Below are positions 36,601 to 44,962 of a stretch of 64,000 bases of DNA, piece after piece. Every line of letters starts with the position of its first letter. Within the stretch, counting starts at the first letter, position 1. This DNA is from Eubacterium sp. AM49-13BH (GTDB lineage Bacteria; Bacillota; Clostridia; Lachnospirales; Lachnospiraceae), in the NCBI RefSeq assembly GCF_003464165.1, contig NZ_QSEK01000008.1, positions 1 to 64,000 of the forward strand, written 5' to 3'. Position numbers and translations under genes: made by a program. The notes under the pieces are model-generated. The model was not told the origin of the DNA. It saw only the letters and a list, made by a program, of their open reading frames with translations, and did no database searches.

Positions 36601-38376
36601 TTCAAGTTCAATGTGTTCTATATCTGAACCTGACGCTTTAGCTGCATTAGGATTAGGCTGCGAGTCATCTTCCTCTGCCTCATATGTAGCCCTTACCATC
36701 TCAGCTATTGTTGTTACCCCCTGTTTAACTGCATTGATAGCAGCCATCTTAAGAGTATTCATTCCTTCTTTTATAGCCTGGTTCTTAATCTCTTCTGCTC
36801 CGGCATGTTTTGAAATAAGTCTCTTAATTGGTGGAGTTATCTTCATAATCTCATATATACCGAGTCGTCCATAGTATCCTGTTCCATTACACAGCTTACA
36901 GCCACATGGCTCATATATTGTATATGGTTCATCAGGATTAAGTCCAAGCATATGCTTCTCTGATGCAGTTGCTTCCTTAGGCATCTTGCAGTCGCACAGC
37001 TTTCTTACAAGTCGCTGGGCGATAATACCAACAAGTGAATCAGCAATCAGGTATGACTCAATACCCATATCCTCAAGACGAGCGACAGAACTTGCTGTGC
37101 TGTTAGTATGCAGTGTACTGACAACAAGGTGACCTGTGATAGAAGCTCGTACCGCAATCTCGGCTGTCTCACCATCTCGGATCTCACCGATCATGATAAT
37201 ATCCGGATCCTGTCGTAAGATTGATCTTAAGGCAGTTGCAAATGTAAGGTTGGCTTTGTTATTAACCTGAACCTGATTGATACCATCAATGTTAGCCTCG
37301 ACTGGGTCTTCAACAGTTATGATATTAACATCTTCTGTATTAAGTTCACTTAAAGCTGTATAAAGTGTTGTAGACTTACCAGAACCTGTAGGTCCTGTTA
37401 CAAGGATGATTCCATGTGGATTCTTTAAGATATCATCAAATACCTTAAGGTCCGCTGGTGTAAGTCCAAGCTTTGATTTATCAATGTTGAAGCCTTCCTT
37501 GGAAGCGATTCGCATAACACACTTCTCGCCATATACTGTAGGAAGGTTAGATACTCGGATATCGTACTCTCTTCCATCAACATTAATGGTAATACGTCCA
37601 TCCTGTGGCTTTCTCTTCTCAGAGATATCCATTCCTGACATAATCTTGATACGGGTTGTAATAGCACCAAGAAGCGTATTATCATAATCAATAATTTCAC
37701 GGAGATTACCATCAATTCTGTACCTTACACGGATACTCTTCTCCATTGGCTCAATATGTATATCGGAAGCTCTCTGTCGTACAGCCTGCTCAATAACACT
37801 GTTAATGAGCTGAACGATAGGAGCATTTTCTATCTCTTCTCGTCTTGCCTTATCTTCCTTAGTCTCTTCCCTTACAGTCTCGCCCTGCTCTTTCTTATAC
37901 AGGTCAACAATACTCTGGGCCTGCTTCTGTCCGAACGCCTTATCAAAAAATGCATTGATATCTGTAGCATTAGCAAGAACAGGAACAACCTGCTTTCCAG
38001 TTACAATGTTGATATCATCCATAGCAAGAATGTTAGTAGGATCTGCCATCGCAACTCTTATAGCACCCGGATTATCCGGTGCATCACCTAACGGAACAAG
38101 AGTATATTTCCTCATAATACTCTCATCAAGCAGAGAAAGAACATCGTCACTTACTTCTGTCTCTCTCATATCAACATAATCAATTCCAAGACTGTCACAA
38201 AGAGCTTCATTAATATCTTTCTGGTTAGCATATCCAAGTGCTATAACCATCTCTCCAAGCATCTTGCCCTGCTCTCTCTGTCTTGAAAGTGCTGTCTGCA
38301 GCTGGTTCTCATCTATTATTCCCTTCTTAACCAGAACATCGCCCAATCTAACTTTCTTTCTATAATTCACCTTCAA
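36589..38376 (-). CDS. pilB: Type IV pilus extension ATPase PilB
   Basis: 595 residues. N-terminal MshEN/GspE-N domain (about 1-150, opening RLGDVLVKKGIIDENQL; such domains bind cyclic-di-GMP in some relatives). ATPase: Walker A LVTGPTGSGKSTT, Asp box (ITVEDPVE), Walker B IMIGEIRDGETAE, His box (LVVSTLHTNS), and a four-Cys zinc site (CDCKMP... CGCKLCNGTGYYGR). It powers pilus assembly. Own promoter at 38426-38454, followed by pilT. Confidence 0.95.
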   Translation of the reverse strand: MKVNYRKKVRLGDVLVKKGIIDENQLQTALSRQREQGKMLGEMVIALGYANQKDINEALCDSLGIDYVDMRETEVSDDVLSLLDESIMRKYTLVPLGDAPDNPGAIRVAMADPTNILAMDDINIVTGKQVVPVLANATDINAFFDKAFGQKQAQSIVDLYKKEQGETVREETKEDKARREEIENAPIVQLINSVIEQAVRQRASDIHIEPMEKSIRVRYRIDGNLREIIDYDNTLLGAITTRIKIMSGMDISEKRKPQDGRITINVDGREYDIRVSNLPTVYGEKCVMRIASKEGFNIDKSKLGLTPADLKVFDDILKNPHGIILVTGPTGSGKSTTLYTALSELNTEDVNIITVEDPVEANIDGINQVQVNNKANLTFATALRSILRQDPDIIMIGEIRDGETAEIAVRASITGHLVVSTLHTNSTASSVARLEDMGIESYLIADSLVGIIAQRLVRKLCDCKMPKEATASEKHMLGLNPDEPYTIYEPCGCKLCNGTGYYGRLGIYEIMKITPPIKRLISKHAGAEEIKNQAIKEGMNTLKMAAINAVKQGVTTIAEMVRATYEAEEDDSQPNPNAAKASGSDIEHIELEQIN

Positions 38377-38425
38377 CCTCTTTCCGCAGGCTAATCCCCC
38401 CTGCTATTAGCGCATTTATAAATAA

Positions 38426-38454
38426 ATTATATCACAACAGAATACATTATACAA
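38426..38454 (-). promoter_or_regulatory. pilB-pilT promoter
   Basis: Minus strand: -35 TTGTAT (38449-38454), 17-base spacer, -10 TATAAT (38426-38431), with TG one base further upstream. Start near 38419, about 43 bases before pilB. Confidence 0.75.
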
Positions 38455-38458
38455 ACAG

Positions 38459-39634
38459 CTATTTAACCTCTTTTATAGTATAATTTTCACTCTTGCTGCC
38501 GATACACTCATTGTACAGAGCATCATAATCCGTGCTGCATATGTATCTCTTACTTTCATTATCATGGTTCATGTCAAATGTGCCATCAACATTTTGATAT
38601 GTATTGCTGTATGAAAATGCGAAGTAGACAGTTTTGCTGTCTTCCGAATCTGATATTGTTGCCTGGGCAATTATGTATACGTAGTTATTGTTATCTCCGG
38701 CAGTTCCCTTTCTTGAAAGGAAATATGTTGAGACAATCTTCGCAGCGCTGGCTGTTTCCTCATTAATGTGGTACAGATATGAAGTATCCTTTGTTGCCTT
38801 ATACAGCATGTGAAATGTTGTATCTGCTGTTTCAGCCGTAATTGTATCAAGCACTTCTTTTCCCACCTGCTCTATAACGCTCCTGTCTATCTTAGACACA
38901 TCGTCGATATATCCTGGCAGCTTGTCTGCACTATATGAAGCCTCCATATTCTGCGCAAGGAAGCCATGTCTCGCAATCTCTTCATATGATGCATTACATG
39001 TTATCTTAACTGATTCGCCATAACTTATATTATTCTTCTTGTCTGCAGTAAACGTAAGACCTGCGAGGTACTCATCATCCCAATTGTTGGTTATGACAAC
39101 GTTAGCCTCCGGACTTACCCCTGTAAACATAACATCCAGCCTGTCAAACAGTTCAACAGATGTTCCCTTAGATATTCCCGATGCCTTTATCTTTTTATTA
39201 CCACTGCTTATACTTATCCCGACAGCATCCTCATATTTTTTGTCAGCATCAAGTCTTACCTTATATGTATCACCGTTAGAAACATCTGCTGCCTCTGAAG
39301 ATATGTCTATCGATGCAATAAGCATTTTAACATTGTATGACTTGTCTGAGTCATTGCTTTTTCCCATAAGTTCTTTGTATAGCTTGTCTTTGTTAAGCGT
39401 GAATTCCGGGCTTGCATAGCCGTTAGCACCATTATAGTTTATTGTGACATAATCCCACACATCAAACCTTTGTGAACGGATAAAAAGTGCTACAACCATT
39501 GCTGCTATTACTCCGATTGCTGCGATAAGAAGTCCAACCCTGCGTTTCTTAATTGTACGCCCCATGAACCTGAACTCTTTCTTAATCTCTTTCTCAATAA
39601 CTTCACCCTTATGTGAAAATTCTTTTAATTCCAT
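38459..39634 (-). CDS. Single-pass membrane protein of unknown function
   Basis: 391 residues, not recognised. A charged cytoplasmic start (about 1-31) ends in KKRR, followed by one membrane helix (about 32-50, GLLIAAIGVIAAMVVALFI) and a large outside domain. The outside part starts FDVWDYVTINYNGANGYAS and includes two similar-looking beta-rich halves, such as SVELFDRLDVMFTG and YGESVKITCNASYEEIARHG, typical of Lachnospiraceae surface proteins with stress-related zinc-ribbon relatives. It starts one base after the M24 peptidase stop, so the two are co-translated. Its link to the nearby pilus genes is unclear. Confidence 0.7.
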   Translation of the reverse strand: MELKEFSHKGEVIEKEIKKEFRFMGRTIKKRRVGLLIAAIGVIAAMVVALFIRSQRFDVWDYVTINYNGANGYASPEFTLNKDKLYKELMGKSNDSDKSYNVKMLIASIDISSEAADVSNGDTYKVRLDADKKYEDAVGISISSGNKKIKASGISKGTSVELFDRLDVMFTGVSPEANVVITNNWDDEYLAGLTFTADKKNNISYGESVKITCNASYEEIARHGFLAQNMEASYSADKLPGYIDDVSKIDRSVIEQVGKEVLDTITAETADTTFHMLYKATKDTSYLYHINEETASAAKIVSTYFLSRKGTAGDNNNYVYIIAQATISDSEDSKTVYFAFSYSNTYQNVDGTFDMNHDNESKRYICSTDYDALYNECIGSKSENYTIKEVK

Positions 39635-39635
39635 A

Positions 39636-41453
39636 TTACACTCCTACTGGTCTTGTTGCCTCTCTTAACATAACCTTTTCTTCACCTTCAAAATACGGTT
39701 CAAGCGTCTTATATACTCTTTCCTGATAATTGTTCAGTCTCTCAGTATCCACAGAATCAAGATAATTAACATCAACAAGTTCTAAGTCTATTGGAACAAC
39801 AGTAAGCATGTCAAACTTTAAAAATGTGCCATATTCATTGTCGAAGTCTTTCTGGCATACTATTTCATTTTCAATTCTTATTCCGAACTCACCCTCAATG
39901 TATACACCTGGCTCATCTGAGGTAACCATACCTTCTTCTATAACTGCAAGATCATTCTTTCCCGGATTGTGCTTCCATCGAAATCCATTAGGGCTCTCAT
40001 GTACATTAAGAAGATAGCCTATTCCATGCCCTGTTCCGCAACGGTAATCCATTCCGACATTCCACAGTGGTGCTCTCGCAAGTATATCAAGGCTGTAGCC
40101 GTTGCAACCCTTTAAAAACTTTGCATTTGCAAGACTTAACATTCCTTTAAGCGTCAGTGTGTAGTACATCTTCATCTTGTCGGTAACAGGTCCGAGTGCA
40201 ATTGTTCTTGTTATATCAGTTGTTCCTCTCAGATACTGTCCGCCTGAATCTACAAGCAGCATACCCTCTGGCTTTAACACCACAGCATTAGTTTCATCTG
40301 CATGGTAATGCATCATTGCTGCATTGGCATTATACGCACTGATTGTGTCAAAACTCAGTTCTATGTAATCTTTTATATTGCTTCTCAGATTATCAAGATA
40401 TTCTGCCGCACCTGCTTCTGTTATATTGCCTGAAGCTACATTTTTCTTAAGCCAGAATATGAATTTTGTCACAGCCACGCCATCGTCAACATGTACACTG
40501 TACAGATTCTTTATCTCTGTTTCATTCTTTACCGCTTTAAAAAGCATTGCCGGATTATCAGCAAGCACCACTTCTGCATTGCCAGCAGATATAACTTCTT
40601 TGTATATACGCATGTTGACACGTTTCTTATCAATAAGCACATTTCCACTCATGCCGGCAATATCATCATAAAGCTTATCATATGGCTGAATCCTCACTCC
40701 TGCTTTTTCTAATATTGCAAATGTCTTATCATCGAACCTGTCATCATCTGTATAAAGATATGCATTATCCTTAGTTATCACTGAATACGCCATAATTACA
40801 GGGTTACACTCAACATCGCGTCCCCTTATGTTAAATGTCCAGCATATGTCGTCAAGAGTTGCCATGATGTGTACATCAGCATTTTTATTATCCATGTACT
40901 TTCTTATACGTGTAAGCTTGCTTTCTATGCTTTCTCCTGAGTACTCTTCATCAAGAGAGAATGCCTTAGTGTGTGGAAATTCTGCTCTGTCCTCATAGAT
41001 TCTCTCTATCGCATCAAAATCATACAGGCAGTCAGCTCCTGTCTTCCTGCATATATCGGTAAACTCTGTTCCTTCTTCTGCCGGCATGGTTCTTCCATCA
41101 AATCCCATACGCATTCCATCTTTAACTATACTCTCACAGTACTGAATCACATTCATAACGCCCGGTGCACCAACTCTCATAAGTGAAAAGCCTGTCCCTT
41201 CTATCTGCTTTTCAGCCTGCACGAAATATCTTCCGTCAGTGAAAAGCCTTGCATCATTCTGTGTTATTACGGCAGTTCCGGCTGAGCCTGTGAATCCTGT
41301 AATAAATTCTCTTTCTTTAAAGTAATCACCGGCATACTCTGATATATGATAGTCACCTGTAACAACCACATATATATCAACGCATTCTGTCTTCATAATA
41401 TCTCTTACCTTAGATAATCTTTCAGCTATTACTTTAGCATCTGTAATCTCCAT
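39636..41453 (-). CDS. Xaa-Pro aminopeptidase P family (M24B)
   Basis: 605 residues in three domains, as in aminopeptidase P1. Two N-terminal creatinase-like domains (TGFTGSAGTAVI, LFTDGRYFVQAEKQ; INRGRDV-type FNIRGRDVECNPV) precede the pita-bread domain. Metal ligands: LLVDSGGQYLRGTTDITRTI (two Asp), GHGIGYLLNVHE (His), EEGMVTSDEPGVY and FGIRIENE (Glu). It removes N-terminal residues ahead of proline and is cytoplasmic. It follows sigK by 44 bases and is directly followed by a membrane protein gene. Confidence 0.93.
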   Translation of the reverse strand: MEITDAKVIAERLSKVRDIMKTECVDIYVVVTGDYHISEYAGDYFKEREFITGFTGSAGTAVITQNDARLFTDGRYFVQAEKQIEGTGFSLMRVGAPGVMNVIQYCESIVKDGMRMGFDGRTMPAEEGTEFTDICRKTGADCLYDFDAIERIYEDRAEFPHTKAFSLDEEYSGESIESKLTRIRKYMDNKNADVHIMATLDDICWTFNIRGRDVECNPVIMAYSVITKDNAYLYTDDDRFDDKTFAILEKAGVRIQPYDKLYDDIAGMSGNVLIDKKRVNMRIYKEVISAGNAEVVLADNPAMLFKAVKNETEIKNLYSVHVDDGVAVTKFIFWLKKNVASGNITEAGAAEYLDNLRSNIKDYIELSFDTISAYNANAAMMHYHADETNAVVLKPEGMLLVDSGGQYLRGTTDITRTIALGPVTDKMKMYYTLTLKGMLSLANAKFLKGCNGYSLDILARAPLWNVGMDYRCGTGHGIGYLLNVHESPNGFRWKHNPGKNDLAVIEEGMVTSDEPGVYIEGEFGIRIENEIVCQKDFDNEYGTFLKFDMLTVVPIDLELVDVNYLDSVDTERLNNYQERVYKTLEPYFEGEEKVMLREATRPVGV

Positions 41454-41497
41454 GACCTGTCCTCCTGACTATATTGTAATATAAATGTTGTCTTCTG

Positions 41498-42151
41498 TTA
41501 CATTAATTTTTGCTCTATAAGCACTCCTCTTAATTTGCCAAGTGCCTTTTTCTCTATCCTGCTCACATAACTCCTGCTTATACCAAGTCTGTCAGCAAGC
41601 TCATTCTGTGTACATTCTTTTGCACCAAAAAGCCCATACCTGTATTTTAGTATCTCTATCTCTCTTGGTGCAAGCACCTTTTTTATATTACCATATATAC
41701 ACTTTATCTGCTCATAAAACATATAATCTTCTACTGCATCCGGCTGTTTTCTTCCTGAATCCTCGCCAATTATATCCTTAAGGCTTATCTCATTTCCTTC
41801 TTTGTCCTTTCCTATAGGCTCGTTCAGCGACACTTCCCGTTCTTTCTTTTTATCCTGACGGAAAAGCATAAGAATCTCGTTGTCTATACATTTGGCAGCA
41901 TATGTGGCAAATCTTACGTTTCTTTCTATGTCAAATGAATCAACAGCCTTTATAAGACCTATTGTTCCCACTGAAATCAGATCTTCATTAATGTAATCAC
42001 GTTCCGTAGAGGTATATTTTTTCACTATATGAGCAACCAGACGCATGTTCTTTTCTATAAGAACATTGCGTGCCGCACTATTGCCATTGTGTAATTCTAT
42101 CAGCAGTTCTTTCTCTTCCTGTGCCGATAACGGTTTTTCAAATGTTTTCAA
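41498..42151 (-). CDS. sigK: RNA polymerase sigma factor, SigK type
   Basis: Late mother-cell sporulation sigma factor in spore formers. EEKELLIELHNGN, LIEKNMRLVAHIVKKY and DLISVGTIGLIKAVDSFD (region 2) and NELADRLGISRSYVSRIEKKAL (region 4) match SigK. I start at TTG 42151: it gives KTFEKPLSAQEEKE, like the family after the pro-sequence, and lies 7 bases after AGGGG. ATG 42169 is in frame but has no binding site. No hydrophobic pro-peptide is present. A strong hairpin (42152-42200) holds the binding site. It follows the trhP stop by 76 bases. Confidence 0.85.
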   Translation of the reverse strand: MKTFEKPLSAQEEKELLIELHNGNSAARNVLIEKNMRLVAHIVKKYTSTERDYINEDLISVGTIGLIKAVDSFDIERNVRFATYAAKCIDNEILMLFRQDKKKEREVSLNEPIGKDKEGNEISLKDIIGEDSGRKQPDAVEDYMFYEQIKCIYGNIKKVLAPREIEILKYRYGLFGAKECTQNELADRLGISRSYVSRIEKKALGKLRGVLIEQKLM

Positions 42152-42200
42152 AAAGGCACCCCTACACATTTTTATATATAATATGTGTAAAGGTGCCTTT
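42152..42200 (-). promoter_or_regulatory. Hairpin that is both trhP terminator and sigK leader
   Basis: Two 16-pair arms: AAAGGCACC/GGTGCCTTT and TACACAT/ATGTGTA, with a 2-base internal loop (42152-42169/42183-42200). On the minus strand TTTTTG follows, giving terminator shape. The AGGGGTG ribosome binding site of sigK lies in its 3' arm, so when formed it would also block sigK translation. Confidence 0.7.
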
Positions 42201-42227
42201 AATTGCCTATCCAACTGTCTCTTTAAT

Positions 42228-43492
42228 TTAACTGTTAACTTCTGTCTCTTCTTCCTGGCGTCTTAAGATATCATACTTATCAAGCTGGATTCCTAAGTCA
42301 ATATAGAGGTTCTGCTTAGGATGTGGACAGCTCTCCATGTCCTTTCCATTCTCGTCAACAATACGCTTGACTGTAACTTCTATATTCTGTCCGTCTGGCT
42401 TCATAACCTCAATTGTCTCGCCAACTGAGAACTTGTTACGCTGCTCAATATGGTAAAGTCCCTGCTCGTTAGCATCTCCTACGATACCAAGATATGTGTA
42501 TTCCCTGATATATGTGTTGCTGTCATATATCTGTGTATTCTCGTCCGGCTTTCCAAAGAAGAAGCCTGTTGTGTACTGTCTGTAAGTACATTTACTTATC
42601 TCGCTCTTATAGAATGGGATTCTGGCCTTATACTTCTCAGGGTCTTCTATGAAATCATCAATAGCAAGTCTGTAAGTTCTTGCAACAGTTGCAACATACA
42701 GAGCTGTCTCATACGGCCTTCTATCTTAAATGAATCGATGCCTGAGCTTACCATCTCTGGAATATGCTCAATCATACACAAATCCTTAGAGTTAAATATA
42801 TATGTTCCTCTCTCATTCTCGTATACAGGCATGTACTGTCCCGGTCTGTTCTCCTCAACAACAGCATATTTCCAGCGGCATGGATGTGTACATGCTCCCC
42901 TGTTAGCATCTCTTCCTGCAAGGAAGCTTGATAACAGGCATCTGCCCGAATAAGATATACACATTGCACCATGCATGAATGTCTCAATCTCCATCTCTTC
43001 AGGGATATGTGCTCTTATCTCCTTAATCTCCTCAAGCGATAATTCTCTTGCTGAAACCACTCGCTTTGCACCCTGGTTCCACCAGAAATTATATGTCATA
43101 TAGTTAGTATTGTTAGCCTGTGTACTGATATGGATATCTGTATCAGGAAGCACTTCCTTTGCTATTGTGAACATTCCCGGATCAGATATAATAAGTGCAT
43201 CAGGACCCACTTCCTTAAGCTCCTCAAAGTAAGCTCTTGCACCCTCAAGGTCATAGTTATGTGCCAGGATATTAGCTGTAACGTATACCTTGACATTTCT
43301 TTCATGGGCGAACTTAACACCCTCTTTCATATCTTCTATTGAAAAATTCTTAGCCTTAGCTCTTAATCCAAATGCTTCACCACCGATATATACGGCATCT
43401 GCACCGAATATTACTGCTATCTTTAAAACTTCAAGACTGCTTGCTGGTATGAGAAGCTCTGTTTCTCTGCCATTATACATATGTCCTGCCAT
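42228..43492 (-). pseudogene. trhP: U32 peptidase family, tRNA hydroxylation protein TrhP-like, frameshifted
   Basis: TrhP/YrrO-type proteins help hydroxylate U34 of tRNAs using prephenate. The first frame (42647-43492) has ELLIPASSLEVLKIA, DAVYIGGEAFGLRAKA, ISTQANNTN, and the Cys set CISYSGRCLLS...CTHPCRW, ending DSFKIEGRM. Near 42709 one base is missing; the next frame continues KTALYVATVARTYRLAIDDF and ends EEETEVNS at 42228, as in the family (GYTTGFFFG-like TTGFFFGKP). Repaired length is 421 residues. ATG 43492 follows GAGG. Next to trmR, its partner in mo5U synthesis in Bacillus. Confidence 0.82.
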
Positions 43493-43534
43493 ATTATCCT
43501 CATTTCCGCGCTGCTTTAGCACTGCATTTTTATA

Positions 43535-44176
43535 TTACTGCTTTACGCTCAATGTAATCCCATCACCGATAGGCACAATAGATGTCACGAAATCCTCAGA
43601 ATGTGTAAGCTCATATACATATTCGCGTATTCTTGCATGAATTGTTCTGTTCCTTCTTGTAACTGCATATCGGGATTCAACTATCTCACCCTCCTGCAGA
43701 ATATTATCTGATATAAGAAGTCCGCCCTTTCTAAGAACCCGCTTAATATCAGGCAGATAATTAATATATTGCCCTTTAGCTGCGTCCATGAATATGAAAT
43801 CATATGGACCATCAAGAGTCTTTAGAACTTCAAGGGCATCACCTTCTATGAGGGTAATTACATCCTCTTTGCCAGCTCTCTTAAAATTGTTCTTAGCAAC
43901 CGGTATCCTTTTATCATAATTCTCTATTGTAGTAATCGTGCAATCATGTGGCATATTCTCACTCATAAGAATAGATGAGTAACCTACTGCTGTTCCAACT
44001 TCCAGAATTCTTTCAGGCTGTACAAGCTGTAACAGCACTTTCAGCAAATTACCCATCTCTTTTCTAATGATTGGGACTTCATCCGCAATCGCCTCTTTTT
44101 CAATTGTATTACATATATCAGAATTACCACAATTAAGAGAATTAATGTAAGCAACTACTCTTTCATTGACTATCAT
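43535..44176 (-). CDS. trmR: O-methyltransferase, TrmR (YrrM) type
   Basis: Class I SAM methyltransferase. Motif I is ILEVGTAVGYSSILMSE, followed by the acidic TTIENYDKR and FIFMDAAKGQYINYLPD (metal-binding Asp), and ISDNILQEGEI. Ends GDGITLSVKQ. 213 residues. In Bacillus subtilis YrrM methylates 5-hydroxyuridine-34 in tRNA. The adjacent trhP-like gene, which makes that hydroxyuridine, and the upstream MltG-like gene reproduce the yrrL-yrrM-yrrN/O order, which supports this over catechol methylation. Confidence 0.82.
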   Translation of the reverse strand: MIVNERVVAYINSLNCGNSDICNTIEKEAIADEVPIIRKEMGNLLKVLLQLVQPERILEVGTAVGYSSILMSENMPHDCTITTIENYDKRIPVAKNNFKRAGKEDVITLIEGDALEVLKTLDGPYDFIFMDAAKGQYINYLPDIKRVLRKGGLLISDNILQEGEIVESRYAVTRRNRTIHARIREYVYELTHSEDFVTSIVPIGDGITLSVKQ

Positions 44177-44194
44177 ATATTCCCTTTCAATCAG

Positions 44195-44572
44195 CTATTC
44201 TTCCTCACTGTCAGTCTGTGACAGAACTTCCATAATATCTGTAGGCGTCATTCCGGTATTAACCTCATATGTTCCACCGACAAACTTTCCCTTATAATCT
44301 GAGAACTGAATCTGGAAAAACGCTATTGTCTTATCACTCACAAGTCCTTTATCATAAAGAAGTTCCGCAAGTTTCTTAGGCTGTATATCTGTTGTTATAG
44401 TAATTTCAACTGTACGGGCATTATCTTCTGAATCAATTGACTGCTCATTAAATACTTTCTCACCAAATGAATATGCCCTGCTTCCTGCGATAAATACAAG
44501 ATATATTCCTAATACAATTATTAATACATTCAGTGATACTGATATCAGCATTCTGATTGATTTATTGCTCAT
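44195..44572 (-). CDS. Short MltG-like membrane protein without catalytic domain
   Basis: 125 residues. A membrane helix (about 9-29, LISVSLNVLIIVLGIYLVF) is followed by VEITITTDIQPKKLAELLYDKGLV and GKFVGGTYEVNTGMTPTDIMEVL. These correspond to the N-terminal membrane and LysM-like part of the endolytic transglycosylase MltG. The YceG catalytic core with its Glu, another 200 residues, is absent. No matching sequence follows before trmR. It holds the place of yrrL in the Bacillus gene order. Lachnospiraceae often have this short form; its role is unknown. Confidence 0.7.
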   Translation of the reverse strand: MSNKSIRMLISVSLNVLIIVLGIYLVFIAGSRAYSFGEKVFNEQSIDSEDNARTVEITITTDIQPKKLAELLYDKGLVSDKTIAFFQIQFSDYKGKFVGGTYEVNTGMTPTDIMEVLSQTDSEEE

Positions 44573-44617
44573 AAAACCTGTATCTCCTCTTCCTTAATAA
44601 GCTACACTATATATGAT

Positions 44618-44959
44618 TCACCCTAAAAAATCAAGGTCTACATCTATCACCTCTGCTATATCCTTGAATATATCACTCATATATCTGCAAAATGTGATTT
44701 CTGTCATAAGATATCTGTTAACTATATCCTGATTCCTCATATCCGCATATTCTTTATTAAGATTTTCCATCGCCTCAAATAAATTCTGTCCATCAGGCGA
44801 GTTCTGCAGCATGAAATTTTTCATTCTGAATTCATCAATCTGTCTCTTAAGATCTGGTATTCTGTCAATCTCATTCTGCAGTCTTCTATATTCCCTGTAT
44901 TCTTCACTATTAAGAATCTCATGAATGATTTCCTTCTTAAGTTCATCAATCCTACGCAT
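44618..44959 (-). CDS. YlbF family regulator
   Basis: 113 residues, almost all helical and charged. The central part (YREYRRLQNEIDRIPDLKRQIDEFRMKN) is the YlbF/YmcA family core. In Bacillus these proteins, with YaaT, form a complex that steers RNase Y maturation of mRNA and affects competence and sporulation. Here it begins 4 bases after the RNase J stop, which fits an RNA-decay role. Which of the paralogues it equals cannot be settled from this sequence. Confidence 0.8.
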   Translation of the reverse strand: MRRIDELKKEIIHEILNSEEYREYRRLQNEIDRIPDLKRQIDEFRMKNFMLQNSPDGQNLFEAMENLNKEYADMRNQDIVNRYLMTEITFCRYMSDIFKDIAEVIDVDLDFLG

Positions 44960-44962
44960 AGA

